Below are positions 7,628 to 16,213 of a DNA stretch of 64,000 nt, piece by piece; positions within the stretch are counted from its first letter, which is position 1; each line of letters opens with the position of its first letter. The DNA comes from a bacterium (lineage in GTDB: Bacteria > Desulfobacterota > Binatia > HRBIN30 > CADEER01): positions 248,001 to 312,000 of the forward strand of contig JAHBUY010000005.1 in NCBI GenBank assembly GCA_019637795.1, written 5' to 3'. A program made the position numbers and the translations under genes. The notes under the pieces are model-generated. The model was given only the letters and a program-made list of their open reading frames with translations, was not told where the DNA came from and did no database searches.

Positions 7628-8706
7628 CCCTGCTGGCGCCGGCGGCCGAGCCCCGCCGCGGGGCGCGGCTGCCGCGCGCCGTACCGCTGGCCGTGCTCGC
7701 GGCGCTGGTGCCGCTCGCCGTGCTGGCGGCGCTCGGCATCGGCGCGGTGCCGATCGCCCCGGCCGATCTGCTCGCGCTCGTCGCGGCGCGCGGCGGCTGG
7801 GGCACGGCGACGTGGGCCGACGCGTCCCGCCAGGACGCGGTGCTGTTCGCGATCCGCCTGCCGCGGGCGCTGTTCGGCGCCCTCGCCGGCGCGACCCTCG
7901 CGGGCGGCGGCGCCGCGGTGCAGGCGCTGTTCCGCAATCCACTCGCCGATCCGGCCCTGATCGGCACCGCCGCCGGCGCCGCGCTCGGCGCGGCGACCGC
8001 CGTCGTCGCGCTGACTCCGGCGCCGGCGTGGGCGCCCGACTGGCTGCGCCTGGCGGCGCTGCCGGCGGCGGCCTTCCTCGGCGGCCTCGCCGCCACCGCC
8101 GCGGTGTACGGCATCGCCAACCGCGACGGCCGCACGGCGCCGGCGACCCTGCTCCTCGCCGGCATCGCGGTCAACGCGCTCGCCGGCGCCGGCACCGGCC
8201 TGCTCGCCTTCGCCGCCAACGATGCCCAGCTCCGTTCCCTCACCTTCTGGACGCTCGGCAGCCTCGGCAGCGTCACCTGGCAGGGGCTCGGCATCGCCGC
8301 GCCCCTGCTCGTCGCCTCGCTGCTCGGGCTCCTGGCGTCGGCGCGGCCGCTGAATCTCCTGCTGCTCGGCGAGCGCGAGGCGCGCCATCTCGGCATCGAC
8401 GTGGAACGCCTGCAGCGCCGCACCGTGCTGCTCATGGCGCTCGGCGTCGGCGCGGCGGTAGCGCTGAGCGGCGTCATCGCCTTCGTCGGCCTGGTCGTGC
8501 CGCACCTCGTCCGTCTCGCCGGCGGGCCGGACCATCGCGTGGTGATCCCCGGCTCGATGGCGCTCGGCGCCGCGCTGCTGGTCGGCGCCGACGTCGCGGC
8601 GCGCACCGCCGTCGCCCCGGCAGAGCTGCCGCTCGGCGTGGTCACCGCGTTGGTCGGCGCGCCGTTCTTCCTCTTCCTGTTGCGGCGGGCCCGGGTCGAG
8701 GAGTGA
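7624..8706 (+). CDS. hmuU: Haem ABC transporter permease (HmuU)
   Basis: A 360-residue FecCD/BtuC-family permease with about ten transmembrane helices. Family blocks are visible: FAIRLPRALFGALAGATLAGGGAAVQALFRNPLADPALIG near the N-terminal third, a LTFWTLGSLG segment, the coupling-loop region REARHLGIDVERLQR, and GVIAFVGLVVPHLVRLAGG. It forms the inner-membrane haem channel as a homodimer with HmuV. The start overlaps the hmuT stop by four bases and the end overlaps the GTG start of hmuV. Length is normal for the family, with a slightly longer Arg-rich cytoplasmic N-terminus. Confidence 0.93.
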   Translation: MTLLAPAAEPRRGARLPRAVPLAVLAALVPLAVLAALGIGAVPIAPADLLALVAARGGWGTATWADASRQDAVLFAIRLPRALFGALAGATLAGGGAAVQALFRNPLADPALIGTAAGAALGAATAVVALTPAPAWAPDWLRLAALPAAAFLGGLAATAAVYGIANRDGRTAPATLLLAGIAVNALAGAGTGLLAFAANDAQLRSLTFWTLGSLGSVTWQGLGIAAPLLVASLLGLLASARPLNLLLLGEREARHLGIDVERLQRRTVLLMALGVGAAVALSGVIAFVGLVVPHLVRLAGGPDHRVVIPGSMALGAALLVGADVAARTAVAPAELPLGVVTALVGAPFFLFLLRRARVEE

Positions 8707-9506
8707 TCGTGCTGAGCGGCCGCGCCCTCACCGTCCGCGCCGGCTCGGCGACGCTGCTGCGCGAGGTCAGCGTCGCCGTCGCCCCCGGCGAGCTGGTCGC
8801 CGTGGTCGGTCCCAACGGCGCGGGCAAGTCGACGCTGCTCGAGACGCTCGCCGGCGATCGCCGACCCGCCAGTGGCGTCGTGCGCTGCGAGGATCGTCCG
8901 CTCGCCGTCTGGTCGCCGCGCGCCCTGGCACGCGTGCGCGCCGTGGTGTTGCAGCGCAGCGCGTTGACGTTCGCCTTCACGGCGCTCGAGGTCGTGCGGC
9001 TGGGCCGCGCCCCGCACCGGGGGCGGGCCGGCGCCGCCGGCGACCGCGCCATCGCCGATGCCGCGCTGCGCGCCGCCGGCGCCGGCGGCCTACGCGACCA
9101 GCCCTACCCCACGCTGTCGGGCGGCGAGCGGCAGCGCGTCCACTTCGCGCGCGCACTGGCGCAGATCTGGGAGCGTCCGGCGAGCGGCGGACGCTACCTG
9201 CTGCTCGACGAGCCGACCGCGGCCCTCGATCTGTCACATCAGCAGCAGGTGCTGGAACGCGCCCGCGCCTGGGCACGCGACGGCACCGGCGTGCTGGTCG
9301 TGTTGCACGATCTCACTCTGGCCGCGGCGCACGCCGATCGCATCATCGTGCTGTCCGGCGGACGGGTGGTGGCGGACGGCCTCGCCCGCGAGGTGTTGTG
9401 TCCGCGGCTGATCACGGCGGTGTTCGGGATCGAGGTCGTGATCGCCGAACATCCGGACGGCGCCGCCCCCGTCGTGCTGCCGCGCCGCATGCCGGCGCAG
9501 CGATGA
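8703..9506 (+). CDS. hmuV: Haem ABC transporter ATPase (HmuV)
   Basis: A 267-residue ABC ATPase. Walker A is GPNGAGKST (36-44), the signature LSGGERQ (138-144) and Walker B LLLDEP (166-171), followed by a D-loop and the switch His in LHDLTLAAAHADR. The run LSGGERQRVHFARALAQIW is typical of HmuV, where Ala-Gln-aromatic follows the signature helix. The start is taken as GTG 8703, which overlaps the hmuU stop (GTGA); GTG 8709 is an in-frame alternative. It powers haem import through HmuU and its stop overlaps tonB by four bases. Confidence 0.92.
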   Translation: MIVLSGRALTVRAGSATLLREVSVAVAPGELVAVVGPNGAGKSTLLETLAGDRRPASGVVRCEDRPLAVWSPRALARVRAVVLQRSALTFAFTALEVVRLGRAPHRGRAGAAGDRAIADAALRAAGAGGLRDQPYPTLSGGERQRVHFARALAQIWERPASGGRYLLLDEPTAALDLSHQQQVLERARAWARDGTGVLVVLHDLTLAAAHADRIIVLSGGRVVADGLAREVLCPRLITAVFGIEVVIAEHPDGAAPVVLPRRMPAQR

Positions 9507-10276
9507 CCACCGCCTGCGAGACATGGAACGCACCGCCGGGCAACGGCCGCCGCCCAGCGCACGCGCCGGCGATCGCGATCTCGCTGCTGTTGCACCTTGG
9601 CCTGCTCGCGCTCTGCATGGCGGTGGCCGTCGCGCCGCCGCCACCGCCGGCGCCGATCCGCGTCACCCTCCTGGGCACCCGCGACGCCGGCGGCGTCGGA
9701 GCGAGCGCCGGGCCGCCCGCGGCGGCGCCGCCAGACCCGGCGCCGCTGGTCGCGGCGGCGCCGCCGGCGGCTAGACCGGAGGCGATGAAAGGGAAGTTGA
9801 CGACCGCCGCGCGCCCCGTCGTTCGGCCGCAGCGACCGGCGCGCGCGGCGACGGCGCAGGCGGCTCCACCGCCGATGACCGCGGGCGCGCCGGCCGGACT
9901 GCCGAGCGACGCCGCCGGCGGCGGCAGTGGAGCTGGCAGCGGTCCGGGACATCGGCCGGGCACCGCCGGCGATCCCGCGGGCAACGCCCTCGCCGGCTAC
10001 CTCGGCCGCCTGCGCGGACGCCTCGAGGCCGTGAAGCGCTATCCGGCGCTGGCGCGGCGGCGCGGCAGCACCGGCACGGCGACGCTGCGAATCGTCATCG
10101 ACCGCGCCGGCCGCCCCGCCGCGGTCAGCGTCCAGCGCTCCAGCGGCAGCGAGCTGCTCGACGAGGAGGCGACCGCGATGGTCGCGCGCGCCGCGCCGTT
10201 CGACCCGCTGCCCGCCGAGCTCGCGGGGGACAGCATCCAGATCACCGTCCCGGTGCGCTTCGACGTCAGCGGCTGA
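9503..10276 (+). CDS. tonB: TonB-family energy transducer of the haem island
   Basis: A 257-residue TonB-type protein: one N-terminal membrane helix (IAISLLLHLGLLALCMAVAVA, about 28-48), a long Ala/Pro/Gly-rich periplasmic spacer (about 50-165), and a C-terminal TonB domain (YPALARRRGSTGTATLRIVID to PVRFDV). It couples proton-motive force from ExbBD to the outer-membrane receptor encoded at the head of this run. No exbB or exbD is nearby, so it must borrow a distant ExbBD pair. The ATG overlaps the hmuV stop. Its 3' end converges on the antitoxin gene from the opposite strand, overlapping by 11 bases. Confidence 0.88.
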   Translation: MTTACETWNAPPGNGRRPAHAPAIAISLLLHLGLLALCMAVAVAPPPPPAPIRVTLLGTRDAGGVGASAGPPAAAPPDPAPLVAAAPPAARPEAMKGKLTTAARPVVRPQRPARAATAQAAPPPMTAGAPAGLPSDAAGGGSGAGSGPGHRPGTAGDPAGNALAGYLGRLRGRLEAVKRYPALARRRGSTGTATLRIVIDRAGRPAAVSVQRSSGSELLDEEATAMVARAAPFDPLPAELAGDSIQITVPVRFDVSG

Positions 10277-10604
10277 TCGGCGACACAGCGGGCCGCCAGG
10301 GCGGATGCGTCCCAGTAGCGCACGCTCGGAAGCGATCCTCGCGATCCTCGGCCAGCGCCCGCGACACGGAGGTTCTCGCCCGCGGCAGGCGCCGGCTGAG
10401 AAAGGCCCGTGGCAGCGCAGCCAGAGGGGAACGGACGAGCCCAGAGACCACCAGCGCCTCCAGCTCGGCGTCGTCCGCCTCGACGCGCGTCAGGCGCGCC
10501 ACGGGACGGCCGCGATCGAGAATGGTGACGCTCTCGCCACGCGCCACGACCCGCAGGTAGTGGCTGAGGCGACTCTTCATATCCGTCACCGGCGCCGCCT
10601 TCAT
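10266..10604 (-). CDS. Phd/VapB-type antitoxin, orphaned, with C-terminal read-through
   Basis: The 112-residue product begins MKAAPVTDMKSRLSHYLRVV and continues GESVTILDRGRPVARL, the classic Phd/YefM DNA-binding fold of type II antitoxins. Typical relatives stop after a short toxin-binding helix ending like ALAEDREDRF; here the frame continues about 20 residues more, across the start of the toxin remnant. A TGA-to-CGA change just after DRF would explain the extension. It would have autoregulated a vapBC operon. Because the toxin is reduced to a stub, the gene is either a remnant or a free-standing antitoxin able to protect against related toxins. Confidence 0.65.
   Translation of the reverse strand: MKAAPVTDMKSRLSHYLRVVARGESVTILDRGRPVARLTRVEADDAELEALVVSGLVRSPLAALPRAFLSRRLPRARTSVSRALAEDREDRFRACATGTHPPWRPAVSPISR
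10276..10323 (-). pseudogene. VapC (PIN-domain) toxin stub, about 16 codons
   Basis: From GTG 10323 the minus strand reads VRYWDASALAARCVAD, which matches the N-terminus of VapC PIN-domain ribonucleases (YWDASAL with the first catalytic Asp). Homology stops there: the remaining ~110 codons are gone and the frame runs antisense into the 3' end of tonB. It overlaps the extended antitoxin frame, the usual vapB-vapC arrangement. The toxin cannot be active. The deletion joins it directly to the haem island. Confidence 0.6.
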
Positions 10605-10693
10605 GTGGTCCGACTGGCTCGTTCGATCGAGCCCCGTCAAAGCCACGGAGCTGCCCCTGCTTCGTCCCTCCGGCGCGGCCGGCGCAGCGCTCG

Positions 10694-11362
10694 TCAGGCG
10701 GCCAGGGCGGCGCCGAGGGCGGCGATCAGCTCGTCGATGCGGACGGTGCCGTCGCCGTCGCGATCGGCGGCGGGGCACGCGGCCAGCGGCGCCGATTCGA
10801 GGGCGATGCCGACGGCGCGCACCAGCTCGTCGACCGACACCGTGCCGTCGCCGTCGCAGTCGCCGGCGAGCGCAGGAGAGGTCGTCACCGTCGGCGTCGG
10901 CGCGATCGGCGGCGTCTCGGTCGGCGTCGCCGCAGGCGCCAGGTTCTCGTCGCCGAAGACGAAGTCGACGTCGGCGCGGGTGGAGCGCCCGTTCAGGGGA
11001 TCGCCGGGGGCGCCGGAGCGGCCCTCGAAGATGACGTAGGGCTCGTCGGCATCGCGGCGCTCGTTGACGCGCAGGTCGACGAAGGCGATCAGGTAGTAGT
11101 CGCGGTCGCCGAGGTTGCTGAGGTCGTAGGCGACGTCGTTGCGCGAATACAGCAGACAGCCGAGGCGGTTGCCGAGATCGGGCCGCGTGTACACGCAGAC
11201 GCAGAGCGGCCGCCGGGAGCTGATCGGCCCCAGCGCGCCCGAGTAGGCGATGCGGCCGCTGAAGGCGCGCGCCGGAGCGGCGAGGCCGATGACGGCCAGC
11301 AGGCCGACGCCGAGGGCGCCGGTGCACGACGCGAGGTGGCGCATCGGGCGCGAGAGACGCAT
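10694..11362 (-). CDS. Secreted protein with C-terminal dockerin-like EF-hand pair
   Basis: A 222-residue exported protein. A signal peptide covers about residues 1-34, then a ~100-residue domain of unknown type with several Cys (CVCVYTRP, LGCLLY) and a DRDYYLIAFVDLR strand, then a Thr/Pro linker, then two EF-hand loops, DCDGDGTVSVDE and DRDGDGTVRIDE. The C-terminal module has the same layout as the tag on the haem-island protein ending at 4648. Calcium-dependent folding is expected. Function of the N-terminal domain is unknown. It stands alone, transcribed towards the antitoxin. Confidence 0.72.
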   Translation of the reverse strand: MRLSRPMRHLASCTGALGVGLLAVIGLAAPARAFSGRIAYSGALGPISSRRPLCVCVYTRPDLGNRLGCLLYSRNDVAYDLSNLGDRDYYLIAFVDLRVNERRDADEPYVIFEGRSGAPGDPLNGRSTRADVDFVFGDENLAPAATPTETPPIAPTPTVTTSPALAGDCDGDGTVSVDELVRAVGIALESAPLAACPAADRDGDGTVRIDELIAALGAALAA

Positions 11363-11481
11363 CCTCCGCCGCTATCACCCGGTTCCGGGGAAGAGAAGCG
11401 GCGACCCTTGAGCCGCCCCCGGCGCGGCGCTACAGGCGGCGCGGACGGCTGCGACGCCCGCGCCGGCGGGAGGAGGAACGC

Positions 11482-12282
11482 ATGAACGTGCTGCACGGAC
11501 GGACGGCGCTGGTCACCGGCGCCTCGAGCGGGCTCGGCCTCGACTTCGCCACCATTCTCGCCGAGCGCGGCTGCCACCTGGTCCTGGTGGCGCGGCGCGA
11601 GGACCGCCTGCGCGCCCTGGCGGACCAGTTGATCGCCACGCACGGCGTGCGCGTCGACGTCATCGCCATGAGCCTGTCGCCGCTCGGCGCCGCGCAGGCG
11701 CTGTACGATCGGCTGCGCGACATGGACCGCACCGTCGACGTGCTGATCAACAACGCCGGCTTCGGGGTCTGGGGACCGTTCGCCGAGGTGCTCTGGGAGC
11801 GCGAGGAGGAGATGCTGCGCCTCGACATCATCGCCCTCGTCCATCTCACCAAGCTGTTCGTGCGCGACATGCTGCGGCGCGACAGCGGATGGATCCTGCA
11901 GGTCTCGTCGATCGGCGCCTACCAGCCGTCGCCGACCTACGCCACCTACTCCGCCGCCAAGGCGTTCGTGCTGAGCTTCGGCGAAGCGCTCAGCTACGAG
12001 CTGCGCCGCAGCAACGTGAAGGTGTCGGTGCTGTCGCCCGGCGTCACCGAGACCGAGTTCCTCGCGGTCGCCGGCCAAGCGCGCACGCTCTACCAGCGCC
12101 TGTCGATGATGCCGAGCCGCCCGGTGGCCGAGATCGGCATCACGGCGATGCTGCGCGGCACGCCGAGCAAGGTGGCCGGCGCCATGAACGCCGTCGCGGC
12201 GTGGAGCCTGCGTTTCATGCCCCGCCGCTGGCAGGCGGCGATGGCCAACGTGGCGATGCGGATGGGCCAGGCCCGCGGCTGA
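11482..12282 (+). CDS. Short-chain dehydrogenase/reductase (SDR)
   Basis: A 266-residue classical-type SDR oxidoreductase. TGASSGLG (12-19) binds the nucleotide; R38/R39 after the second strand suggest NADP preference; NNAG is at 90-93; the catalytic set is S142/S143, Y156 and K160 (YSAAK). The SPGVTETEF loop follows. The overall pattern is like DltE/YqjQ-type SDRs acting on lipid or ketone substrates, but the substrate is not known. GGAGGAGGAA lies just upstream of the ATG. It is monocistronic: a 300-base gap follows it. Confidence 0.9.
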   Translation: MNVLHGRTALVTGASSGLGLDFATILAERGCHLVLVARREDRLRALADQLIATHGVRVDVIAMSLSPLGAAQALYDRLRDMDRTVDVLINNAGFGVWGPFAEVLWEREEEMLRLDIIALVHLTKLFVRDMLRRDSGWILQVSSIGAYQPSPTYATYSAAKAFVLSFGEALSYELRRSNVKVSVLSPGVTETEFLAVAGQARTLYQRLSMMPSRPVAEIGITAMLRGTPSKVAGAMNAVAAWSLRFMPRRWQAAMANVAMRMGQARG

Positions 12283-12583
12283 GCCACACCCGACCGAAGC
12301 GCTCGGCGCGCGGTCGGCGGCCACGCGCGGCTCCATACCAGCGCTCGGACGCGGCGCGGACCGGTAGACGCCTCCCGACGCCACTGCGGAAGGCGGGCAG
12401 GAGTCGGTTCCAGTCGTCGAACGTCCAACGCTCTCCTCGGCACCGAGAGACTGGGGAGACTGCGGCGCATACGCGCGACACCAGCGAACGCTGGCCACGC
12501 CGATGCAGCGGCTGGCTTCAGCCCGCAGGGCTGGCTCGATGAGCGATGTTTCCGATTCAGATTATCATGATAATTTGAAGTGC
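12283..12583. other. Intergenic gap without a recognisable gene
   Basis: About 300 bases between the SDR and the ATPase remnant. I see no coding similarity in any frame. The only notable element is the AT-rich palindrome near its right end. Confidence 0.5.
12561..12574. promoter_or_regulatory. 14-bp perfect palindrome upstream of the ATPase remnant
   Basis: ATTATCATGATAAT is a perfect palindrome 10 bases before the ATPase ATG, in a sharply AT-rich patch. GATAAT within it could serve as a -10 element, so the palindrome would be an operator over the promoter. Its regulator is unknown. Confidence 0.45.
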
Positions 12584-13190
12584 ATGTTCAAGAGATCCCT
12601 CCAGCTTCCAGCGCCGGGAAGGGAGACGTTCTTCCTCTGGGGCCCGCGCCAGGCGGGCAAGACCACGCGGCTGCGCGAGGTCTATCCCGAGGCGATGTGG
12701 ATCGATCTCCTGCGCGCAGAGGACTATCGCCGCTATCTGCAGAACCCGGAGCGCCGGCGCGAGGAACTGCGTCAGCGGCCGGTCGCGCAGGTCGTCATCG
12801 ACGAGGTACAGAAGGTGCGGCAGTTGCTGGATGAGGTGCACGGCCTCCTCGCGCAGCACGGGGTGCAGTTCGCGCGTGCGGATCGAGCGCGCGCAAGGTG
12901 CGCCGCGGCGCCGCCAACCTCCTCGGCGGGCGGGCGGTGCGGCACGAATTGTTCGGCTTGACGGCGGCAGAAATCGGCGCCGGCGTCGACCTGCCGCGGC
13001 TCGTGAATCACGGCTACCTGCCCCGCCACTATCTGGCGCAGCGTCCGCAGCCGCTTCTGAACGCCTACGTCGCCGACTACCTGAAGGAAGAGGTCGCCGC
13101 CGAGGGTCTGGTGCGCCGCCTGCCGACGTTCTCCGCGTTCCTCAACATCGCGGCGCTGTCGGATACGGAGCTGGTCAACTTCTCCTGCCC
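12584..13190 (+). pseudogene. AAA_14/DUF4143 ATPase, frameshifted and truncated
   Basis: The start MFKRSLQLP and Walker A GPRQAGKTT (20-28), then Walker B VVIDEVQKV, identify the AAA_14-DUF4143 family, typically ~380 residues. At about base 12875 the frame breaks: deletion of one base turns an expected LCGSSARKVRRG into a nonsense frame. The family sequence resumes one frame over as RRGAANLLGGRAVRHELFGLTAAEI and continues through NHGYLPRHY and LNAYVADYLKEEVAAEGLVRR to about ALSDTELVNFS, then ends abruptly. The last ~150 residues are missing. It is not functional. Such ATPases are often mobile accessory genes, which fits the scrap character of this stretch. Confidence 0.75.
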
Positions 13191-13272
13191 GCAGCGGAGC
13201 TCTGTCACCGCCTGGCGGCCGGAGACCTGTTCTGAACCGCGGACGCCTGCGCGCGCTCGCGCTGGCGGGGGC

Positions 13273-13650
13273 GGCTTCGACCCGATCTGGTCGCTGCCCA
13301 AGCCGGGGCAGAAGCCGCACCCGCTGATCATCCTCGGCAGCGCCTCGCGCAAGAGCCTCGACCGGGTGGTCGCGTATTGCGACGGCTGGGTGCCGATCGG
13401 CCTGGCGATGCGCGACCTGCCGCGCGCCATCGCCGCCCTGCGCGACAGGGCGACCGCGGCGGGGCGCGATCCCGCCACGATCGAGCTCTCCCTCTTCTGG
13501 GCGCCGGGCGACGGCGATCAGTTGCGCCGCTACCGCGACATGGGCATCGCGCGCGCCATCCTCGCCGTCCCGCCGGCGGCGCCCGACGCGGTGCTGGCGA
13601 TGCTCGACGGCTGGGCCCCGCTGGTCGCCGAGCTGGCCGCCGCTGGACGA
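13273..13650 (+). pseudogene. C-terminal fragment of an LLM-class (F420/luciferase-like) oxidoreductase
   Basis: In the same frame as the second half of the ATPase remnant, the sequence GFDPIWSLPKPGQ, then HPLIILGSASRKSLDRVV and YCDGWVPIG, matches the last third of luciferase-like F420-dependent oxidoreductases (TIGR03619-like). The N-terminal ~170 residues with the cofactor barrel are absent, and no stop follows at the expected end (after MLDGWAPLVAELAA); the frame runs on antisense to the AsmA-like gene. It is a deletion remnant, and its fusion to the ATPase frame is accidental. Confidence 0.65.
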
Positions 13651-13653
13651 TCC

Positions 13654-16182
13654 TCAGCCGGCGTCCTGCAGCTCGACGTACACGCCCGGCCGGCCGGTGG
13701 CGCGGGCGCCCTTGTCCGGCGCCCAGGGCGCCAGCAGCAGGCGCTTCGGCGGCAGGCCGCCGCCGAGGAAGGCATCGCGCGCCGCCGCGTTGCGCTCGCG
13801 GGCGAGGGCCGCGGCGCCGGCGGCGCTGACCGCGGCGACATCGCCATCGGTGAGCTGCGGCAGGAGCACCAGCAGCAGCCCCGGATGCGCCTGCACGATG
13901 CGGGCGATCTCGGCGACGCGCGTCCGCCCGGCGGCGTCGAGCGTGGCGCTGCCGGCCGCGAAGGGGATCGGATCCACGGCGAAGGCGTGCGGCGCCCCGC
14001 CGGTGCCGAAGAGGCTGCCGAGCACGCGCAGCGGGCTGGTGAGCGCCGCAACCAGCGCCTTGCGCACCGCCTGCCACAGCACCGATCCGACCGCTACGTC
14101 GCCCGAGGTGGTGTCGATCGAGAACGGCAGCCGCAGGTCGATCCGGCCGCCGACGTCGGCGATCAGACTGAGGGCGATCGGCAGCGGCACGCCGCTCTGC
14201 TCGAGGATGACGTCGGTGCCGGTCTGCAGCACGTCCACGCCCTTCAGCACCACGTCGGCGGCGGACACCAGGAGCGGGGGTCTGGGATGCGCCGTCGCCA
14301 CCGTCGAGAGACGGCCGGCGGTGATCCGGTAGCCGAGCCGCGGCGCGATGTAGGGGTTGAGCGAGTCGAGCAGGACGTCGGTGACCTCGACCCGGCCGCC
14401 CAGCCCCTCGTCGCCGAGCGTGCCGGCGATCACCACCGGGCTGAGCTCGTCGCGCTTGCCGGCGAGGGTGAAGCGCTCGACGGTGCCCGACGGCATGGCG
14501 ATCTGCTCGGCGCTGGCGGCGATGTCGGTGAGACTCGTCCAGAACGGCGGCGCCAGCGTCTCGTCGACGAATTCGAGCTTGCCGGATTCCACCGTCATGC
14601 GCGCGATCCGCAGCGTCGCCGGCGTCGCGCCGGCGCTGGCGGAGCCGGCGCCGCCGACGCCGAGCAGCGAGTAGGGAAAGGTGCCGGCGTCGCTGCGCAC
14701 CACCATCGCATAGGGGTAGCGCAGCGCCGCCGCGCTGACGTCGATCGTGGTCGGATCGCCCGGGACCCAGGCGAACGCGGCGCTGGCGGTGGCGACCGCC
14801 AGGACCTCGGTGGGCCGCGACGGATCGGGCGGCAGGGTATGGACGTCGGCGGCCTGCAGGTCGCCGCTGACGCTGCGCAGCCCATCGTCATAGGCGATCT
14901 GCGCCGTGCCGCTGACCGCGCCGCGCGCGAGTTGCAGCGGCAGGTCGAGCAGCCGCGTCCAGGGCGGCGCGGGCAGCGCGTCGACGCGCAGCGTCAGATC
15001 GGCGCGCAACGGATCGATCCGCACCCGGCCCTCGACCGCGAGCGTGCCGCCGCCGGCGACGCTGGCGGCGAGCGACAACGGCACCGCCGCCTCGCGCAGG
15101 CCGTCCCAGCGCAGGCGTTGGAGGCGCAGCGCGGTGCTGGCATCGCCGCGGCGGAGGCGCACCTCGCCGCCGCGGACGCTGACCGGTCCGCTGCGCACCG
15201 ACCACGCCGCCGCCGCCGGGCCCGCGGCGGCGGGCGGTCCGGCCGCGGCGAGGTCGAGAGCGAGCACCGGATCGCGGACGCTGACGGCGCCGAGATCGAT
15301 CCGACGGCCAGCGAGATCGATCCGCGCCGCCGGCACCTCGACCCGCGCCGCGCGCAGCGTCGCGCCGTACGCGGTGTCGAGCGCGACCTCGCCGACCCGC
15401 AGGTCGAGCTGCACCTCGGCGCGTCCGGGGGGATCGCCGATCGCCAGCGTGGCGGTCGCGTCGGCGGTGCCGCCGAGCGAGCGGATCGCCGCCGGCAGCG
15501 GCAGCGCCGCGGAACGGAGCGCCAGGTGCTGCACCCGCAGCGAGCCGCTGACGCGCTTGCCGTCGGCATCGAGATGGATCTCGACCGTGCCGCCGAGCGG
15601 CGCCCCGTCGACGGTGCCGTCGATCTCGCCCTTCAACGCCAGGGTCCCGCCGCTGCCGAGCGCGAGGTCGCTGGCGGCGGCGCGGGTGACCACCAGCGCC
15701 ACCTGCGCGGCGCCGCGCGGCGGGTGCAGAGTGAGCGCCGCGTCGCTGATGACGAGCTCGCGCACCGAGACCGCGACCGGCAGCGCCGGCGGCCGCGCCG
15801 CCGCGCCGCCCTCGTCGCCGCCCAGCACATCGTCCAGCGCCACGTCGCCGCTCGGCGCCTCGACGGCGATGCGCCGCAGGACGACGTGCCGCCAGTCGCT
15901 GGCGCGCGCCGCGGCGACGACGGTCACCCGGCGCACCGACACCACCTCGGGCGGCGCGCCGATGCGGACGTCGTCGGCGACGACGGCGAGACCGGCGAGG
16001 TCCCAGCGCAGCGCCGCGATCGACACCGGCCGGCGCAGGGCGACGCTCAACGCCCCGGCGACCAGCGGCCGCGCCAGCCACGGCAGCAGGGCGACCAGGA
16101 GGAGCAGCAGCAGGACACCCGCCAGGCCGGCCAGCAACAGCCGCCGCATCCACCGGCCACCACGTCCCTGCGGAGCGCTCAC
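13654..16182 (-). CDS. AsmA/YhdP-like envelope protein (DUF748)
   Basis: An 842-residue inner-membrane-anchored periplasmic protein. One N-terminal helix (LLLAGLAGVLLLLLLVALLPWL, about 15-36) is followed by a long repetitive beta-strand body typical of AsmA-like bridge proteins, and a C-terminal DUF748-type block (GKLEFVDETLAPPFWTSLTDI, then LDSLNPYIAPRLGYRITAGRLS). The last ~110 residues look like a degenerate OmpA-type fold (VDPIPFAAGSATLDAAGRTRV). Members of the wider family help carry phospholipids to the outer membrane; for this one the role is inferred. It has no co-directional neighbour within 30 bases except the DUF5666 gene upstream, with which it may form an operon. Confidence 0.82.
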   Translation of the reverse strand: MSAPQGRGGRWMRRLLLAGLAGVLLLLLLVALLPWLARPLVAGALSVALRRPVSIAALRWDLAGLAVVADDVRIGAPPEVVSVRRVTVVAAARASDWRHVVLRRIAVEAPSGDVALDDVLGGDEGGAAARPPALPVAVSVRELVISDAALTLHPPRGAAQVALVVTRAAASDLALGSGGTLALKGEIDGTVDGAPLGGTVEIHLDADGKRVSGSLRVQHLALRSAALPLPAAIRSLGGTADATATLAIGDPPGRAEVQLDLRVGEVALDTAYGATLRAARVEVPAARIDLAGRRIDLGAVSVRDPVLALDLAAAGPPAAAGPAAAAWSVRSGPVSVRGGEVRLRRGDASTALRLQRLRWDGLREAAVPLSLAASVAGGGTLAVEGRVRIDPLRADLTLRVDALPAPPWTRLLDLPLQLARGAVSGTAQIAYDDGLRSVSGDLQAADVHTLPPDPSRPTEVLAVATASAAFAWVPGDPTTIDVSAAALRYPYAMVVRSDAGTFPYSLLGVGGAGSASAGATPATLRIARMTVESGKLEFVDETLAPPFWTSLTDIAASAEQIAMPSGTVERFTLAGKRDELSPVVIAGTLGDEGLGGRVEVTDVLLDSLNPYIAPRLGYRITAGRLSTVATAHPRPPLLVSAADVVLKGVDVLQTGTDVILEQSGVPLPIALSLIADVGGRIDLRLPFSIDTTSGDVAVGSVLWQAVRKALVAALTSPLRVLGSLFGTGGAPHAFAVDPIPFAAGSATLDAAGRTRVAEIARIVQAHPGLLLVLLPQLTDGDVAAVSAAGAAALARERNAAARDAFLGGGLPPKRLLLAPWAPDKGARATGRPGVYVELQDAG

Positions 16183-16213
16183 CGGCGGCAGTGTAGCACC
16201 GCCGTCGCGCCGG

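Noticed and set aside
10039..10323. A full 94-residue VapC toxin
   Set aside because: Only the first ~16 codons resemble VapC; the rest is antisense to the TonB C-terminal domain, which is clearly coding.
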